From Paenibacillus alkalitolerans (GTDB lineage: Bacteria > Bacillota > Bacilli > Paenibacillales > YIM-B00363), in NCBI RefSeq assembly GCF_016482785.1, contig NZ_JAEMXM010000020.1:35943-99942 (forward strand): a DNA stretch of 64,000 nt, read 5' to 3'. The notes under the pieces are model-generated. The model was not told the origin of the DNA. It saw only the letters and a program-made list of their open reading frames with translations, and did no database searches. How positions within the stretch are numbered: position 1 is the stretch's first letter; every line of letters begins with the position of its first letter. Positions 1-8,821 of this stretch are shown piece by piece. The translations under genes and the position numbers were made by a program.

Positions 1-127
1 ACGATGCGACGATATCCAAAGCTCTCTTCGAAACCAAATATAGTCTAAGACTGCTTCGTTGTTGAACTGGAGCAGCAGATCTGAATTGACTGTGTTCTAA
101 AGCTTTCGCTTCATTCGTCGCACTCAT
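1..127 (-). CDS. Undecaprenyl-phosphate sugar transferase, N-terminal fragment
   Basis: The gene starts with ATG at 127 on the minus strand behind a GGAGAGAG ribosome binding site and runs off the left edge, so only about 42 residues are visible. After a polar N-terminus it reads LYLVSKRALDIVAS, the hallmark start of bacterial sugar transferases (the K-R-x-x-D-I motif before the first membrane segment). These membrane enzymes move a sugar phosphate from a UDP-sugar to undecaprenyl phosphate and so start exopolysaccharide repeat units. The fit with galU immediately upstream (40 bp away, same strand) is good: GalU makes the UDP-glucose such an enzyme may use. The family call rests on one short motif; sugar specificity cannot be told. 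Confidence 0.75.
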   Translation of the reverse strand, partial: MSATNEAKALEHSQFRSAAPVQQRSSLRLYLVSKRALDIVAS

Positions 128-167
128 GCTTTCTCTCTCTCCTATCTGAACGCGTTACATTTAGCTA

Positions 168-1058
168 TTATCCGATAACTTTCTGCATCGATTCCCTGCT
201 CAATATTTCTTCCAACGCTTTAAGCAGCGGTATTCGCAGTTCCCCGTTTCGAATCGCGAAGTCAAGCGTCGTCAAAATATACCCTAGTTTCTCGCCGACG
301 TCATAGCGGATTCCATCAAAGTGGTAAGCGTACACGTTTTGGTATTGATTGAGCTTCTGAATGGCATCCGTCAATTGAATTTCTCCGCCCGCTCCTTGTT
401 CTTGAAGTGACAAATAGTTGAAGATTTCGGGTGTTAATACATAGCGGCCCATTATCGCCAAATTGGATGGTGCCATACCCGGGGCCGGTTTTTCCACAAA
501 GTTGTTCACTTGATACAACCGTCCGTCTTTACCGATCGGATCGATAATGCCATAACGGTTCGTCTCTTGATCGGATACGGGCTGAACGCCAATAACGGAG
601 CATTGCAGCATTTCATATTGGTTGATGAGCTGTTTCAAGCAGGGCGTATCTCCGGTAACAATATCGTCTCCCAACAGAACGGCGAAAGGCTCGTCACCGA
701 TAAAGCGTCTTGCGCACCAAACAGCATGGCCTAACCCTTTCGGTTCTTTCTGTCGAATATAGTGGATATCTACGGAGGACGGTCGTCGCACTTCTTCCAG
801 CAGCTTCAGCTTTCCTTTTTCAACCAAATTGATTTCGAGCTCGAATGCGTGATCGAAGTGATCCTCAATTGCCCGCTTCCCCTTGCCCGTCACGATAATG
901 ATGTCCTCGATACCGGATTCAACCGCTTCTTCAACGATGTATTGAATCGTCGGTTTGTTTACGATCGGAAGCATCTCTTTAGGCATTGCTTTGGTGGCCG
1001 GCAAAAATCTCGTTCCTAATCCGGCCGCTGGAATAATTGCTTTCTTTACTTTCTTCAT
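168..1058 (-). CDS. galU: UTP--glucose-1-phosphate uridylyltransferase
   Basis: GalU makes UDP-glucose from UTP and glucose-1-phosphate in the cytoplasm, feeding exopolysaccharide and teichoic acid synthesis. The 296-residue protein has the full family length. The N-terminal nucleotide-binding loop reads [20 protein letters not shown], and later landmarks include LGDDIV near residue 130, VEKP near 190 and GEIQLTDAI near 225. The ATG at 1058 follows AAGGAGGTCAACAC, a near-perfect ribosome binding site. It sits between the BY-kinase gene and a sugar transferase, all read leftward, which ties it to polysaccharide assembly. A hairpin in the 315-bp gap upstream suggests it may also have its own transcript. 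The family is certain; whether it is the cell's only GalU is unknown. Confidence 0.96.
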   Translation of the reverse strand: MKKVKKAIIPAAGLGTRFLPATKAMPKEMLPIVNKPTIQYIVEEAVESGIEDIIIVTGKGKRAIEDHFDHAFELEINLVEKGKLKLLEEVRRPSSVDIHYIRQKEPKGLGHAVWCARRFIGDEPFAVLLGDDIVTGDTPCLKQLINQYEMLQCSVIGVQPVSDQETNRYGIIDPIGKDGRLYQVNNFVEKPAPGMAPSNLAIMGRYVLTPEIFNYLSLQEQGAGGEIQLTDAIQKLNQYQNVYAYHFDGIRYDVGEKLGYILTTLDFAIRNGELRIPLLKALEEILSRESMQKVIG

Positions 1059-1113
1059 GTGTTGACCTCCTTATTTTTCTATGACTCTTGTTCCATTTTT
1101 GCTTGATAAAATT

Positions 1114-1157
1114 CAAAGATCTGCCGGTTTCCTATTTATGAAAACAACAGATCTTTG
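1114..1157. terminator. Hairpin in the 315-bp gap between BY-kinase and galU
   Basis: A perfect 10-bp stem (CAAAGATCTG / CAGATCTTTG) with a 24-nt loop lies between the BY-kinase stop and galU, followed by T-rich sequence on both sides. It could end transcription of the kinase operon or attenuate entry into galU. The rest of the gap (1059-1373) shows no convincing gene and no riboswitch that I recognise. Confidence 0.45.
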
Positions 1158-1373
1158 ATTTTTATCCATGTAAAATAAAGATGATGGGCATTCAACCCGC
1201 CCTCACGCCACACCACCGACGATCAACGTCTAAGGTTCCATCGAACCCACAGCATGGCCGAGTGCCTACAGTGATAAAGGTGCAGTAGACATTACCTATA
1301 AATAAAACCGTTTACATAGTTTTTTCCTATATAATTCGAATACGAAGTAACTATTTAGTCGAGGTACTTGCTC

Positions 1374-2063
1374 TTATGCTCTGCTTTCGTAGTAATATTC
1401 CTCTTGTTTATTTCTTTTTTTGCGTTTTGCATTATTGAGAACGACACCCAGAAGTCTCGCTTTTACATGTTCTAATTGTTCTTTCACCTTAACGACAGAA
1501 TCGCGCTTAGCTTTACCTGCATTCACAACGAGGATAACTCCGTCGCATTTCGCGGCTGCAATCTGCGCATCCGTAACGGTTAAAGCAGGCGGCGTATCGA
1601 TAATAATAACGGAATATCTCTCTTTCAACTCATCCAGCATTTCCGTGAAGTTATTGGATGAGAGCATTTCCGACGGATTCGGAGGAACAGGTCCCGAAGT
1701 GATCACCCATAAATTGTCGATGTGCGTTTCCTGAATCATTTCATTAACGCGATATTGTTTGACGATAATATTGGAAAGCCCCCCACGATTATGCTTGCTA
1801 AAGATGTTATGAATGCTCGGTTTGCGAAGATCCGCATCAATCAGCACTACGCTTTTCCCTGCTTGAGCGAAAGCCACCGCCATATTAACCGCCGTTGTAG
1901 TTTTGCCTTCTTGCGGCTTCGCCGAAGTAATCACAATCGACTTCAAATCATCATCGAAAGAAGAAAACTCGATGTTCGTTCGTAGCGCGCGATAGGATTC
2001 CGCGATGAATGATTTCGGATTGATGTCCATGATCAGCGGGTATTTATGAGTTAACTGTCGCAT
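1374..2063 (-). CDS. BY-type tyrosine autokinase (CpsD/CapB family)
   Basis: This is a bacterial tyrosine kinase that works with the membrane modulator encoded just upstream to control polysaccharide chain length and export. In the 229 residues one sees the Walker A motif KPQEGKTTTAVN near residue 50, the Walker A' motif VVLIDADLRKPSIH near 90, the Walker B motif VIIIDTPPAL near 155, and a C-terminal tyrosine cluster EEYYYES that is the usual autophosphorylation site. The ATG at 2063 follows GGAGGGAGCGCCAT and overlaps the 3' end of the modulator gene by 20 bp, as expected for the split Firmicutes kinase/activator pair. The PHP phosphatase encoded two genes upstream is the expected counter-enzyme. 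Confidence 0.93.
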   Translation of the reverse strand: MRQLTHKYPLIMDINPKSFIAESYRALRTNIEFSSFDDDLKSIVITSAKPQEGKTTTAVNMAVAFAQAGKSVVLIDADLRKPSIHNIFSKHNRGGLSNIIVKQYRVNEMIQETHIDNLWVITSGPVPPNPSEMLSSNNFTEMLDELKERYSVIIIDTPPALTVTDAQIAAAKCDGVILVVNAGKAKRDSVVKVKEQLEHVKARLLGVVLNNAKRKKRNKQEEYYYESRA

Positions 2064-2802
2064 ATGGCGCTCCCTCCACTTCCTGCTTGCTTAGATTTTT
2101 GTGCCGTGGAACCAAGTCATTCTTCGTGATCACAGCAACGACCGCAAACGTCGGTACTCCAAGGATTTGGGCAATATCAGCTTCGCTCTTGACGGTATCA
2201 TCCAAATATTCAAGTAGGAATGCGATCCCGACCGATATCATTAGCGAAACGATAAAGCTCATCATAATATTTACAATCGGGTTCGGAGAAACGTCATACG
2301 CAATCTTCGCCTCGCTAAGAATCTCCACGTTGTCCACACTCATAATGCTTGGGATCGTTTCTTTAAATACCGATGCCACTGCATTAACCGTGTTTATGGC
2401 GTTATCATAAGAATCATCTTGAATGGATAACGTCATTACTTGTGAATTATTAACTGTTCTCACTTCAATTCTTCCTATCAATTGTTCCGCTGTTAACCTT
2501 AGCTCTGGATGCTGCTCCACAACCCGGTCCATCACCGCATTCGTCTTTATAATCTCCTTGTATGTATTGACCAATTGAATATTTAAATTGACTTCATTAA
2601 GACTTAGCTGTCCCATCAATTCATTGCTTTCTTTAGAATGATTTACGATTATCTTTGAATATGATTGATATACCGGATTAGTGAAGTAGTAACTATATAT
2701 GCCTGTCGTTACACATGCGGCAATTATACAGACCGCGATGAGCCACAGCCTTTTCCACAAAATCGCGACATAATCCTTAAGTCCCATTGACGACTCCATC
2801 AT
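2044..2802 (-). CDS. Wzz/YveK-type polysaccharide co-polymerase and kinase modulator
   Basis: The protein has two membrane segments (about residues 17-38 and 172-194) flanking an extracytoplasmic loop, the Wzz domain layout. The C-terminal cytoplasmic tail (about 195-252) is the part that activates the partner BY-kinase in this family. The N-terminus reads LKDYVAILWKRLW, and the stretch VSPNPIVNIMMSFIVSL before the second membrane segment is the typical proline-rich Wzz region. Length (252) is normal. Genes for phosphatase, modulator and kinase follow one another leftward with little spacing, so they are probably one operon controlling exopolysaccharide chain length. Confidence 0.9.
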   Translation of the reverse strand: MMESSMGLKDYVAILWKRLWLIAVCIIAACVTTGIYSYYFTNPVYQSYSKIIVNHSKESNELMGQLSLNEVNLNIQLVNTYKEIIKTNAVMDRVVEQHPELRLTAEQLIGRIEVRTVNNSQVMTLSIQDDSYDNAINTVNAVASVFKETIPSIMSVDNVEILSEAKIAYDVSPNPIVNIMMSFIVSLMISVGIAFLLEYLDDTVKSEADIAQILGVPTFAVVAVITKNDLVPRHKNLSKQEVEGAPYATVNS

Positions 2803-2840
2803 GATCCTTTAATTTCCTCCCTAATAGGCCTAATTTCTAT

Positions 2841-3608
2841 TTACCAATTGATGAAAAAATAGGATTTCTTCTTTGGTTTAACCGGCAATAATTTTTCAAT
2901 GGGAAGGTCTGACGCTAGACGTTCCGAGTTATTCATGTAATACTCTCTATACTCCCGCCCCAATGCTTTATCCACTGCCTCATAAGCTTCGCTGAGTAGA
3001 AATCCGCGGTTAGAAACGTTATGTGCATCGGAAGCTATGAAATGAATCAAATGCCGCTTGCATAGTTCAAAACATAATTCTTGAAGCTTCTTCCCCCTCT
3101 TGCCCGCTATAGAATGTGACGTTAACTGACATAAGGCTCCCCGATCGACTAGATCGGACAATCTACCCGGATCGTTCAAGATTACGAAATTCCGTTCCGG
3201 GTGTGCGATGATTGGAATGAACCCGATCATTTGAATTTGTTCAATCAAGCGATATATTTGAACAGGCATTTGCATGGCAGGCAGCTCAAGCAACAAATAT
3301 TTGCTTCCGGCAAGCGTAAGCAGCCTCCCTTCCTGGCAATCTTTAAGACATTGGCCATAAACTCGTATTTCTTGCCCAGAATAGATGTGGAGAGGGATGT
3401 TTTCCAGAGCCAGCGCCTGGTTCAATCGTTCAATAGCGCCAATAACTTGATCCGGCTCATTCCAATGGAATCCGTCGGAGTGATGAGGAGTGGCAATGAC
3501 GCTGTGAATTCCTTGTGCTACAGCTTGCCGAGCCATCTCGATCGATTGGTTTACATCTTGAGCTCCGTCGTCTAGTCCAGGTAAAATGTGGCAGTGGATA
3601 TCGATCAT
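2841..3608 (-). CDS. PHP-family tyrosine-protein phosphatase (CapC/YwqE type)
   Basis: A manganese-dependent phosphotyrosine phosphatase that removes phosphate from BY-kinases and their targets. The 255 residues begin with MIDIHCHILPGLDDGA, the PHP metal-binding signature. Further ligands are seen in ATPHHSDG (about residue 40), GQEIRV (about 78), IAHPERN (about 136) and FIASDAHN (about 191). The ATG at 3608 follows GGAAGGAAAG. It is the first gene of the polysaccharide-control operon, and its promoter (3727-3755) carries the same XRE-type operator arrangement as the lasso peptide gene B1, suggesting joint control. Confidence 0.93.
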   Translation of the reverse strand: MIDIHCHILPGLDDGAQDVNQSIEMARQAVAQGIHSVIATPHHSDGFHWNEPDQVIGAIERLNQALALENIPLHIYSGQEIRVYGQCLKDCQEGRLLTLAGSKYLLLELPAMQMPVQIYRLIEQIQMIGFIPIIAHPERNFVILNDPGRLSDLVDRGALCQLTSHSIAGKRGKKLQELCFELCKRHLIHFIASDAHNVSNRGFLLSEAYEAVDKALGREYREYYMNNSERLASDLPIEKLLPVKPKKKSYFFINW

Positions 3609-3691
3609 TTCATGCTTTCCTTCCGCACAATCATTACCGATTACGAAAAAAGTAGGATTGTTTTGAATTGTGATATTAATGTAAGCATTCC

Positions 3692-3785
3692 GATACTTTA
3701 TGTATCATTTTCAATTTACAATCTTACTTTATGATACGGATAGTATCATGTCAAGCAAATTTTTTTTCGGTTTTGTCGTTTTTTC
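3692..3785 (-). promoter_or_regulatory. Leftward promoter with two GATAC-N5-GTATC operators, before the PHP phosphatase
   Basis: Reading leftward, -35 TTGACA (3755-3750) and -10 TAAAGT (3732-3727) are separated by 17 nt. The spacer is filled exactly by an operator with GATAC/GTATC arms (3734-3748). A second 15-bp operator (3692-3706) lies 42 bp downstream, just past the expected transcription start. About 20 bp upstream of the -35 is the block TTTTGTCGTTTTT (3772-3784, plus-strand reading). The same layout occurs at 7624-7716 and 11535-11625. The likely ligand is an XRE-type repressor such as the one encoded at 11744; that link is inference. Confidence 0.75.
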
Positions 3786-3814
3786 TCGAAAGCGCATTCA
3801 CTAGCCATTTCTTC

Positions 3815-5617
3815 TCAAACGTTCATTTCCGTTTGATACCTCAATAACTTGCCAAACACTCCTTGATCTTCTTTAGAAAGTTGCTGGTAACCGCCTTGCT
3901 GAATGATATTGCCGTCTTCAAGCACAATCACTTGATCGGCGTTCCGAATCGTCGAAAGACGATGAGCAATGACAATAATGGTCATTTCACCTTTAAGTCT
4001 GTTAAGAGCCTCTTGTATTATCTTTTCATTCTCTGTGTCTAATGAACTTGTGGGCTCATCCAGCACAAGAATGGAAGGTTTCCTCAGAATCGCCCTAGCC
4101 AGTATTAACCGTTGTCTTTCGCCTCCGGAAAGCCTCACGCCGCGGTCACCAATCTCGGAATCAAGGCCAAGCGGAAGACGTTTGATAAACTCATCCGCAG
4201 CGGAAAACTTTAATGCATTCCATAACTGTTCTTCGCTCGCATTCGGACTGACAATCATCAGGTTTTCCCTAATCGTTGTATGGAACAGGAACGGGTCCTG
4301 CGATACATATCCCATCGACCTCCTGAACGAAAGCACCGTTTCATCCGTTAGTGGCACTCCATCAACCAAGACTTCCCCGCTTTCAGGCTGCATAAGTCCC
4401 ATCAGCGCATCAATTAAGGTACTCTTGCCGGCGCCGGATTTACCGACGATAGCTGTCATCCGGTTTGCCGGAATGTACAAATGAATATTTTTTAGCGCAT
4501 AAGATTGTTGGCTCCGATCATATCGGAAATAAACGCTCCGGCACTCAATCCCTTCTTTAATCTGGAACGGATTCGAACTGCTTGAGTGTTCTAACGTTCG
4601 CAATTCCGCAGCACTCTCGCATTCTTGTTGCAAATCGACCAAGTTCTTGAATGCGGGAATCGTGGATGCAATTTGTTCCATATTTGATTGTATTCCTGTA
4701 AACCTTGGCCATAAGCGGGAAAAGAGAATAATAATGATCATCAACTGACCGGCTTGCGCGTGGAATGCTTCCAAGGACACATAAATAAATAATCCGATCA
4801 ATATCGCCGATGACACTTTATACAATAATTGTGAATTTGTTTGAACTTTTACTTGTTTGATTACGTTCGATTCAATATCATGATTCAGTTTGCGAAACCA
4901 GGAAATATGTGATTGTTCCAGCATATTGCTCTTAATATCTTTGATCCCGTTCAATTGGTCGTTGATTCCGGCGTAATAGCTCTTCGCCAGCTCCGTCGTT
5001 TGATCTCCATATTCTTTAGAATGTTCAATAAATTTCCTCGAAAGAAAAGCCAGCAATAACCCGCATATGAGGATTAACAGAGTCATCCGGGCGGATATCC
5101 ACAATGCTATGCCAATCTGAATCGCCATGAAAGTCATTGATGTTGCCAATCGTAAAAAGAGAGTCGTGCCGTGATTCACTCTGCCGAGCTCAGAAGTCAA
5201 GATATGCTGAAAATCAGACTTTCTTTTCTTTAGGTGGAAAATCCAGCTTGCCTTCAATAAAGCCTGATAAATTTCTATTCTTAAAAAACGCATAAAACCT
5301 TGTTGAATATTAGCATCCAGCACGGATTGATTCTTTTGCAATAATGCTTGAGCTGTGATGAGGATTATATAGCTTCCTAAAATTACGGGTAGATGAAGAG
5401 TGGCAGTTACAGCTTGCAATACTGTATTCATCGTTGCAATGAGTGAACCATTTCCCATATTCACATCGAATAAACCAATCAAACCGAGCATGGGAACAAG
5501 CAGTAAGACCCCAATCCCTTCCAATAAACTTATTAATATCATGCAGAATAAATTCACATATAATTTAGTGCCGGCAAAAGCATGCATTTTTTTCACGAAC
5601 AGAAGGATGTTTGCCAT
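3815..5617 (-). CDS. ABC transporter, fused permease/ATPase, lasso peptide exporter (D protein)
   Basis: A 600-residue half-transporter: six membrane helices in residues 1-310, then an ATPase domain. Motifs are Walker A GKSGAGKST (about 391), the Q-loop region YVSQDPFLF (about 438), signature LSGGERQRL (about 496), Walker B ILVLDEPTSS (about 518) and the switch AHRLSTI (about 553). It lacks an N-terminal C39 peptidase domain, as expected because leader cleavage is done by the B2 protein. The ATG at 5617 follows GGGGAGGGAAGT. As the last gene of the lasso set it most likely exports the mature peptide and gives self-protection, the usual role of D proteins. Confidence 0.9.
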   Translation of the reverse strand: MANILLFVKKMHAFAGTKLYVNLFCMILISLLEGIGVLLLVPMLGLIGLFDVNMGNGSLIATMNTVLQAVTATLHLPVILGSYIILITAQALLQKNQSVLDANIQQGFMRFLRIEIYQALLKASWIFHLKKRKSDFQHILTSELGRVNHGTTLFLRLATSMTFMAIQIGIALWISARMTLLILICGLLLAFLSRKFIEHSKEYGDQTTELAKSYYAGINDQLNGIKDIKSNMLEQSHISWFRKLNHDIESNVIKQVKVQTNSQLLYKVSSAILIGLFIYVSLEAFHAQAGQLMIIIILFSRLWPRFTGIQSNMEQIASTIPAFKNLVDLQQECESAAELRTLEHSSSSNPFQIKEGIECRSVYFRYDRSQQSYALKNIHLYIPANRMTAIVGKSGAGKSTLIDALMGLMQPESGEVLVDGVPLTDETVLSFRRSMGYVSQDPFLFHTTIRENLMIVSPNASEEQLWNALKFSAADEFIKRLPLGLDSEIGDRGVRLSGGERQRLILARAILRKPSILVLDEPTSSLDTENEKIIQEALNRLKGEMTIIVIAHRLSTIRNADQVIVLEDGNIIQQGGYQQLSKEDQGVFGKLLRYQTEMNV

Positions 5618-5629
5618 ACTTCCCTCCCC

Positions 5630-6814
5630 TTAGGCTTGCGTTCTATGTTTCATTTGCCGCCAAAACCATAAAAACGGACGTAACGGGAAATAAATAAAGT
5701 GCAAAGCCTTCGGCAGCGGCAACAGCTCCGCATCATAAGAACTTGGATGAAGTCTGCTAATTAAAAATATATATTTTTGAGTTAATGGTAATAGCGAGAA
5801 AGAATATCGCTTAAAGCGGCCGGCAAAATGTTTAGGGGGTGGGTATGAATCTAACTTTTCTTTTATGAAAACAATCGATTGTTGCGCTAATTTAACAGGA
5901 CGCCTGACATACGCCATTGAATTCATTTGCTGTGTAAGCGGCGTATTCAGCAGCTGAGAAGCTAATAATAACGCTTGCCCGCCAATATGAAGACTACGAT
6001 GCTTTTTAAGTAAAATACGAACATTTTCCCACTTAAGCCCACGCCGCACCATACGGTCAACGTCGACTAACCAACGAAGCCGAAACCAACCGTGTCGGGC
6101 TCCGTGGGAAGTAAGATATAGAAATAAGTCTTCCTCGCCAAGAAAATAAACCGGTTCAGTTGTAAGAAAACTGCGGTTCTTGCGTTCCCAAAGTTCTTTA
6201 AAATGGGGTTCACTTCCGAGTTCCGAATATAACCTCCAGTGAAGTTCAACTAATATACCTTTTTGGGGGTGGAAATAACTTACATGGTGAATTTTCCACT
6301 TCCAATCGCCTAATATACGAGGAAAATTACTCTTCGATTCGTAACCATGAGCGGACAGCATTTGTTCCGCTTTCTCAACGTCATCTACATTAACCAAAAT
6401 ATCCAAATCTTTAGATGTTCGAAGCGAGATATCCCCGTATAAAGTTTCAGCAAGCACCGGCCCTTTTAACATAAGCGAAAATATTCCGTTTTCGTTAAAA
6501 GCTCTGCATATTTTCTCCATTTCTCCGCTTAAATGAAGCATTTGGAACGTATTCCTTGTGTAATCGGAATGAAGAGCTTGCATAATTTTCACAGGAATCA
6601 GCTCTTGATCTACTACTTTCCTCAATTTTAGATACATCAGTGGGTATACCCGATGATGCCTGACAAGCTCCAGAAACCGGTTCCAGTCGATATCCGTTAG
6701 TTTATCCTTTATTCTTTCAGAAATGTTCGTTTCATCGCCTTCTTGCAGCAATGCAAGAAGCAATGTTAACTCCTTTGGAAAATCACTAAGATCGAGACCG
6801 GACTCACGATTCAT
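5630..6814 (-). CDS. Nucleotidyltransferase-family protein of the lasso peptide cluster
   Basis: A 394-residue protein of the NTP_transf_5 type. The core is seen at about residues 115-150: MLKGPVLAETLYGD followed by SKDLDILVNVDDV, which matches the nucleotidyltransferase K-G and D-x-D region. The C-terminal half is helical and rich in Arg/Lys. The start codon overlaps the B2 stop by 4 bp (ATGA), so the two are translationally coupled. Proteins of this type recur in paeninodin-type lasso clusters, where their chemical role is not settled as far as I know; nucleotide or phosphate tailoring of the peptide is a guess. Confidence 0.8.
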   Translation of the reverse strand: MNRESGLDLSDFPKELTLLLALLQEGDETNISERIKDKLTDIDWNRFLELVRHHRVYPLMYLKLRKVVDQELIPVKIMQALHSDYTRNTFQMLHLSGEMEKICRAFNENGIFSLMLKGPVLAETLYGDISLRTSKDLDILVNVDDVEKAEQMLSAHGYESKSNFPRILGDWKWKIHHVSYFHPQKGILVELHWRLYSELGSEPHFKELWERKNRSFLTTEPVYFLGEEDLFLYLTSHGARHGWFRLRWLVDVDRMVRRGLKWENVRILLKKHRSLHIGGQALLLASQLLNTPLTQQMNSMAYVRRPVKLAQQSIVFIKEKLDSYPPPKHFAGRFKRYSFSLLPLTQKYIFLISRLHPSSYDAELLPLPKALHFIYFPLRPFLWFWRQMKHRTQA

Positions 6815-7290
6815 GCTCTTTCTATTCCCCTTCTGACCGCATGTGCATTCAATTGTTTCCCGAACTTTCCTACCACTGTGAACTTATTCATTTGCTCGTA
6901 TCCGGTGATATATAAACGGCCGCTTCGCAGCCAGGCGTGAGCCGTCATTTGGCCAGAGCTGTCCTTGGCGGTTCCTAAATACAACGTGCTTTCGATACCT
7001 CTTCGTTCCAACATCTTCATGGCGGCAATCGCCATCACCATGCACTTGCTTTCCCAGACGGTATGGCGGCTCATCGTTCGAACCGCATATGAGATTGCAC
7101 GCAGTGTCGGTTCATTATTCGGGTCATGAGTATGCGGCGTTTCCAACATGGAGGCGCCTAAGGACGGTGCGACTTTGGAAAACGGCAAGCTCTTCAATAT
7201 ACGCGCCCACGCCAAGTAAAAGAAGGCTTCTATGAATAGTTTGCGCTTTGATGGGGGGAGGTAGATCCATTTCTTCACTTTGGTCCACAT
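6811..7290 (-). CDS. Lasso peptide leader peptidase (B2, transglutaminase-like cysteine protease)
   Basis: B2 proteins cut the leader from the precursor so that the C protein can close the macrolactam ring. The 159 residues show the catalytic Cys in WESKCMVMAIAAMKMLERR (about residue 89) and the catalytic His in AHAWLRSG (about residue 128), in the spacing usual for the family. The gene lies 3 bp after B1 and overlaps the next gene by 4 bp. In this split system the leader is bound by B1 and delivered to B2. Identification is firm from motif plus context. Confidence 0.93.
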   Translation of the reverse strand: MWTKVKKWIYLPPSKRKLFIEAFFYLAWARILKSLPFSKVAPSLGASMLETPHTHDPNNEPTLRAISYAVRTMSRHTVWESKCMVMAIAAMKMLERRGIESTLYLGTAKDSSGQMTAHAWLRSGRLYITGYEQMNKFTVVGKFGKQLNAHAVRRGIERA

Positions 7291-7293
7291 AGA

Positions 7294-7596
7294 TTAGGCA
7301 CTTACCGCTTCCTCAAGTTGAATCAAACTTTCCTTATATAACTTTGTGACGAAGGAAAGCACCTGCCGCTCGCACAATTCCCGTTCAACTTCATACTCCG
7401 AAACAAGTGTGTCGACGATCTGGCTAACAGCTATCGGCGATGCCGCCAATCCCCAAATCCTGCCGCCCACTTTGCCAAGATTATAATATTTACCGGTTTG
7501 GACGCTCATCATCACTTTGTCGCCGTCCATATCGCTTACCAAATACCCGCTGCTTTGGAAAATCGTATCGTTTAAAGAAACCCTAAGATTATTCAT
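7294..7596 (-). CDS. Lasso peptide recognition protein (B1, PqqD-like RRE)
   Basis: A 100-residue PqqD-like RiPP recognition element. It shows the typical beta-hairpin region MDGDKVMMSVQTGKYYNL (about 24-41), then GGRIWGLAASPIAVSQIVDTL and the helical tail. B1 binds the conserved part of the leader peptide and escorts the precursor to B2. The ATG at 7596 lies about 12 nt after AAGGGGTG. It begins a separate transcription unit: the promoter at 7657-7685 with two operators lies just upstream, and a terminator-like hairpin ends the kinase gene before it. Confidence 0.93.
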   Translation of the reverse strand: MNNLRVSLNDTIFQSSGYLVSDMDGDKVMMSVQTGKYYNLGKVGGRIWGLAASPIAVSQIVDTLVSEYEVERELCERQVLSFVTKLYKESLIQLEEAVSA

Positions 7597-7623
7597 GATT
7601 CTCTTACACCCCTTAATCGCTAT

Positions 7624-7716
7624 GATACAATAGGTATCAGTTAATCTCTTGATAATAATTTATGATACAAATTGTATCGTGTCAAGCAAATTATTATTTA
7701 GGTTTTGTCGTTTTTT
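7624..7716 (-). promoter_or_regulatory. Leftward promoter with two GATAC-N5-GTATC operators, before lasso B1
   Basis: The -35 TTGACA (7685-7680) and -10 TAAATT (7662-7657) flank a 17-nt spacer that contains the perfect dyad GATACAAATTGTATC (7664-7678). A second operator GATACAATAGGTATC lies 40 bp downstream at 7624-7638. The upstream block TTTTGTCGTTTTTT is at 7703-7716. The geometry is nearly the same as at 3692-3785 and 11535-11625, so one repressor probably covers all three. Occupying the spacer operator would block RNA polymerase directly. Confidence 0.8.
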
Positions 7717-7743
7717 GGACAGGAATATTGTAAGCGCTGCATT

Positions 7744-7779
7744 AAAAAGACCCTTATATGGAGTCACCGTACAAGGGCC
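7744..7779 (-). terminator. Terminator overlapping the end of the lasso kinase gene
   Basis: Read leftward, CCCTT and AAGGG arms with a 17-nt loop are followed by TCTTTTT. The hairpin overlaps the kinase stop codon (7764-7766). It probably separates the C-A-K transcript from the B1-B2 transcript, which has its own promoter. The stem is short, so read-through is likely. Confidence 0.5.
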
Positions 7780-8720
7780 GTTTTTGCTTCATATGTATCG
7801 CATCTTATTTCGGAAATCATTGAATCCGCCAAGTCATGAGCCGTAAATCCGGCAACCGGTCTTCGCAGCCGGAAGAGGCTGGCTCGATGCAACAAGCTGA
7901 CCGAGGTATTGAAATGCCACTCCGTCAATCCTAGAGATGGAACAACAGATCGGCGGTATGTATGGCGTTGCAAGACGGATATACGCTCAAGCCCTTGAAT
8001 TCGGCTGACCCCAATCTGTTCATCTTGCGTCTTGACAAGTTCAAATATGCCGGCAAGCGGCAGCGGCTCGGAATAAAATCGGGAATGTACCGGCACCGCA
8101 AACTTGTTTTCCCTCTCGAATAGAGGCTGATAGTCCGCGAGCTCCATCCCAAGCCGATCGATACTGTCCTGCCACAGCTTTTGGCGCGGGTAAGACGGCA
8201 TAACCATAGGGATGTTATCTTGAGTAAGCGTTACCGCAATGACGTCGTCACTCAGAAGCCGGTAACCCCGGTTCAATAATACGGAAGCAAGCGTGGATTT
8301 GCCGGCCCCCGAATCGCCGACTACAGCATAAGCTTTCCCATTAACGGATATAGCACTCCCATGCAAGGGAAGTATTTTTCTCTGCAGCAATATAACGCCT
8401 ATACACGTGCCAAGAATGTACAGACGCATCTTCGCCGGATCGGATCCCTCTGCGGGAGAAACCTCGATGGTTTCACCGTCTCGAATGCAAAAAGTACCCA
8501 CATCGGGCAGTTGAAACATAACGATATTATCTTTGACGACGATTTTTTTTTGTTGTCCGGAAATCTGCCGCCATAGCCCGGTCAAATCGGCTTCTCTTAT
8601 ATGAACATCTGCAATTTCGTCATCACGGCACTGCTGCCCCTGCAGCTCAGGCAGAGGAATATCGCTTGATATTGTTAATCCGAAAGCTTTGTACACAGCC
8701 ATCTTTTCCGTATCGATCAT
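7764..8720 (-). CDS. Lasso peptide kinase (HPr kinase-like; phosphorylates the precursor C-terminal Ser)
   Basis: The protein contains an HPr-kinase-like P-loop, AVVGDSGAGKSTLASVL (about residue 130), then YRLLSDDVIAV with the acidic pair typical of HprK-like kinases. In paeninodin-type clusters this enzyme (K) phosphorylates the C-terminal serine hydroxyl of the lasso precursor. The precursor encoded here does end in Ser, which supports the same reaction. I chose ATG 8720, 8 nt after GGAG; the open frame extends upstream to 8801, but that would run through the hairpin at 8756-8791. The unusually long N-terminal half (about 120 residues before the P-loop) is the part of the family likely to bind peptide. 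Confidence 0.88.
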   Translation of the reverse strand: MIDTEKMAVYKAFGLTISSDIPLPELQGQQCRDDEIADVHIREADLTGLWRQISGQQKKIVVKDNIVMFQLPDVGTFCIRDGETIEVSPAEGSDPAKMRLYILGTCIGVILLQRKILPLHGSAISVNGKAYAVVGDSGAGKSTLASVLLNRGYRLLSDDVIAVTLTQDNIPMVMPSYPRQKLWQDSIDRLGMELADYQPLFERENKFAVPVHSRFYSEPLPLAGIFELVKTQDEQIGVSRIQGLERISVLQRHTYRRSVVPSLGLTEWHFNTSVSLLHRASLFRLRRPVAGFTAHDLADSMISEIRCDTYEAKTALVR

Positions 8721-8755
8721 CCTCATCACTCCAACCGGCCGGCAATATAAAAGTC

Positions 8756-8791
8756 CTGCCCTTATACAATCAATCGAATGTATAAGGGCAG
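8756..8791 (-). terminator. Attenuator hairpin between lasso precursor and kinase genes
   Basis: A perfect 13-bp inverted repeat (CTGCCCTTATACA and its complement) with a 10-nt loop lies in the 101-bp gap after the precursor stop. It is followed leftward by GACTTTTATATT. Such hairpins just after lasso precursor genes protect the short mRNA end or partly terminate, giving much more precursor than enzyme. Here it would lower expression of the kinase relative to the precursor. Confidence 0.65.
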
Positions 8792-8821
8792 CGCGCAGCA
8801 AATCCTGATCAGTAGCATGAA

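Noticed and set aside
1158..1373. Riboswitch or structural RNA in the gap upstream of galU
   Set aside because: GC-rich part looked RNA-like, but it did not match the cyclic-di-GMP, SRP, 6S or 5S patterns I know.
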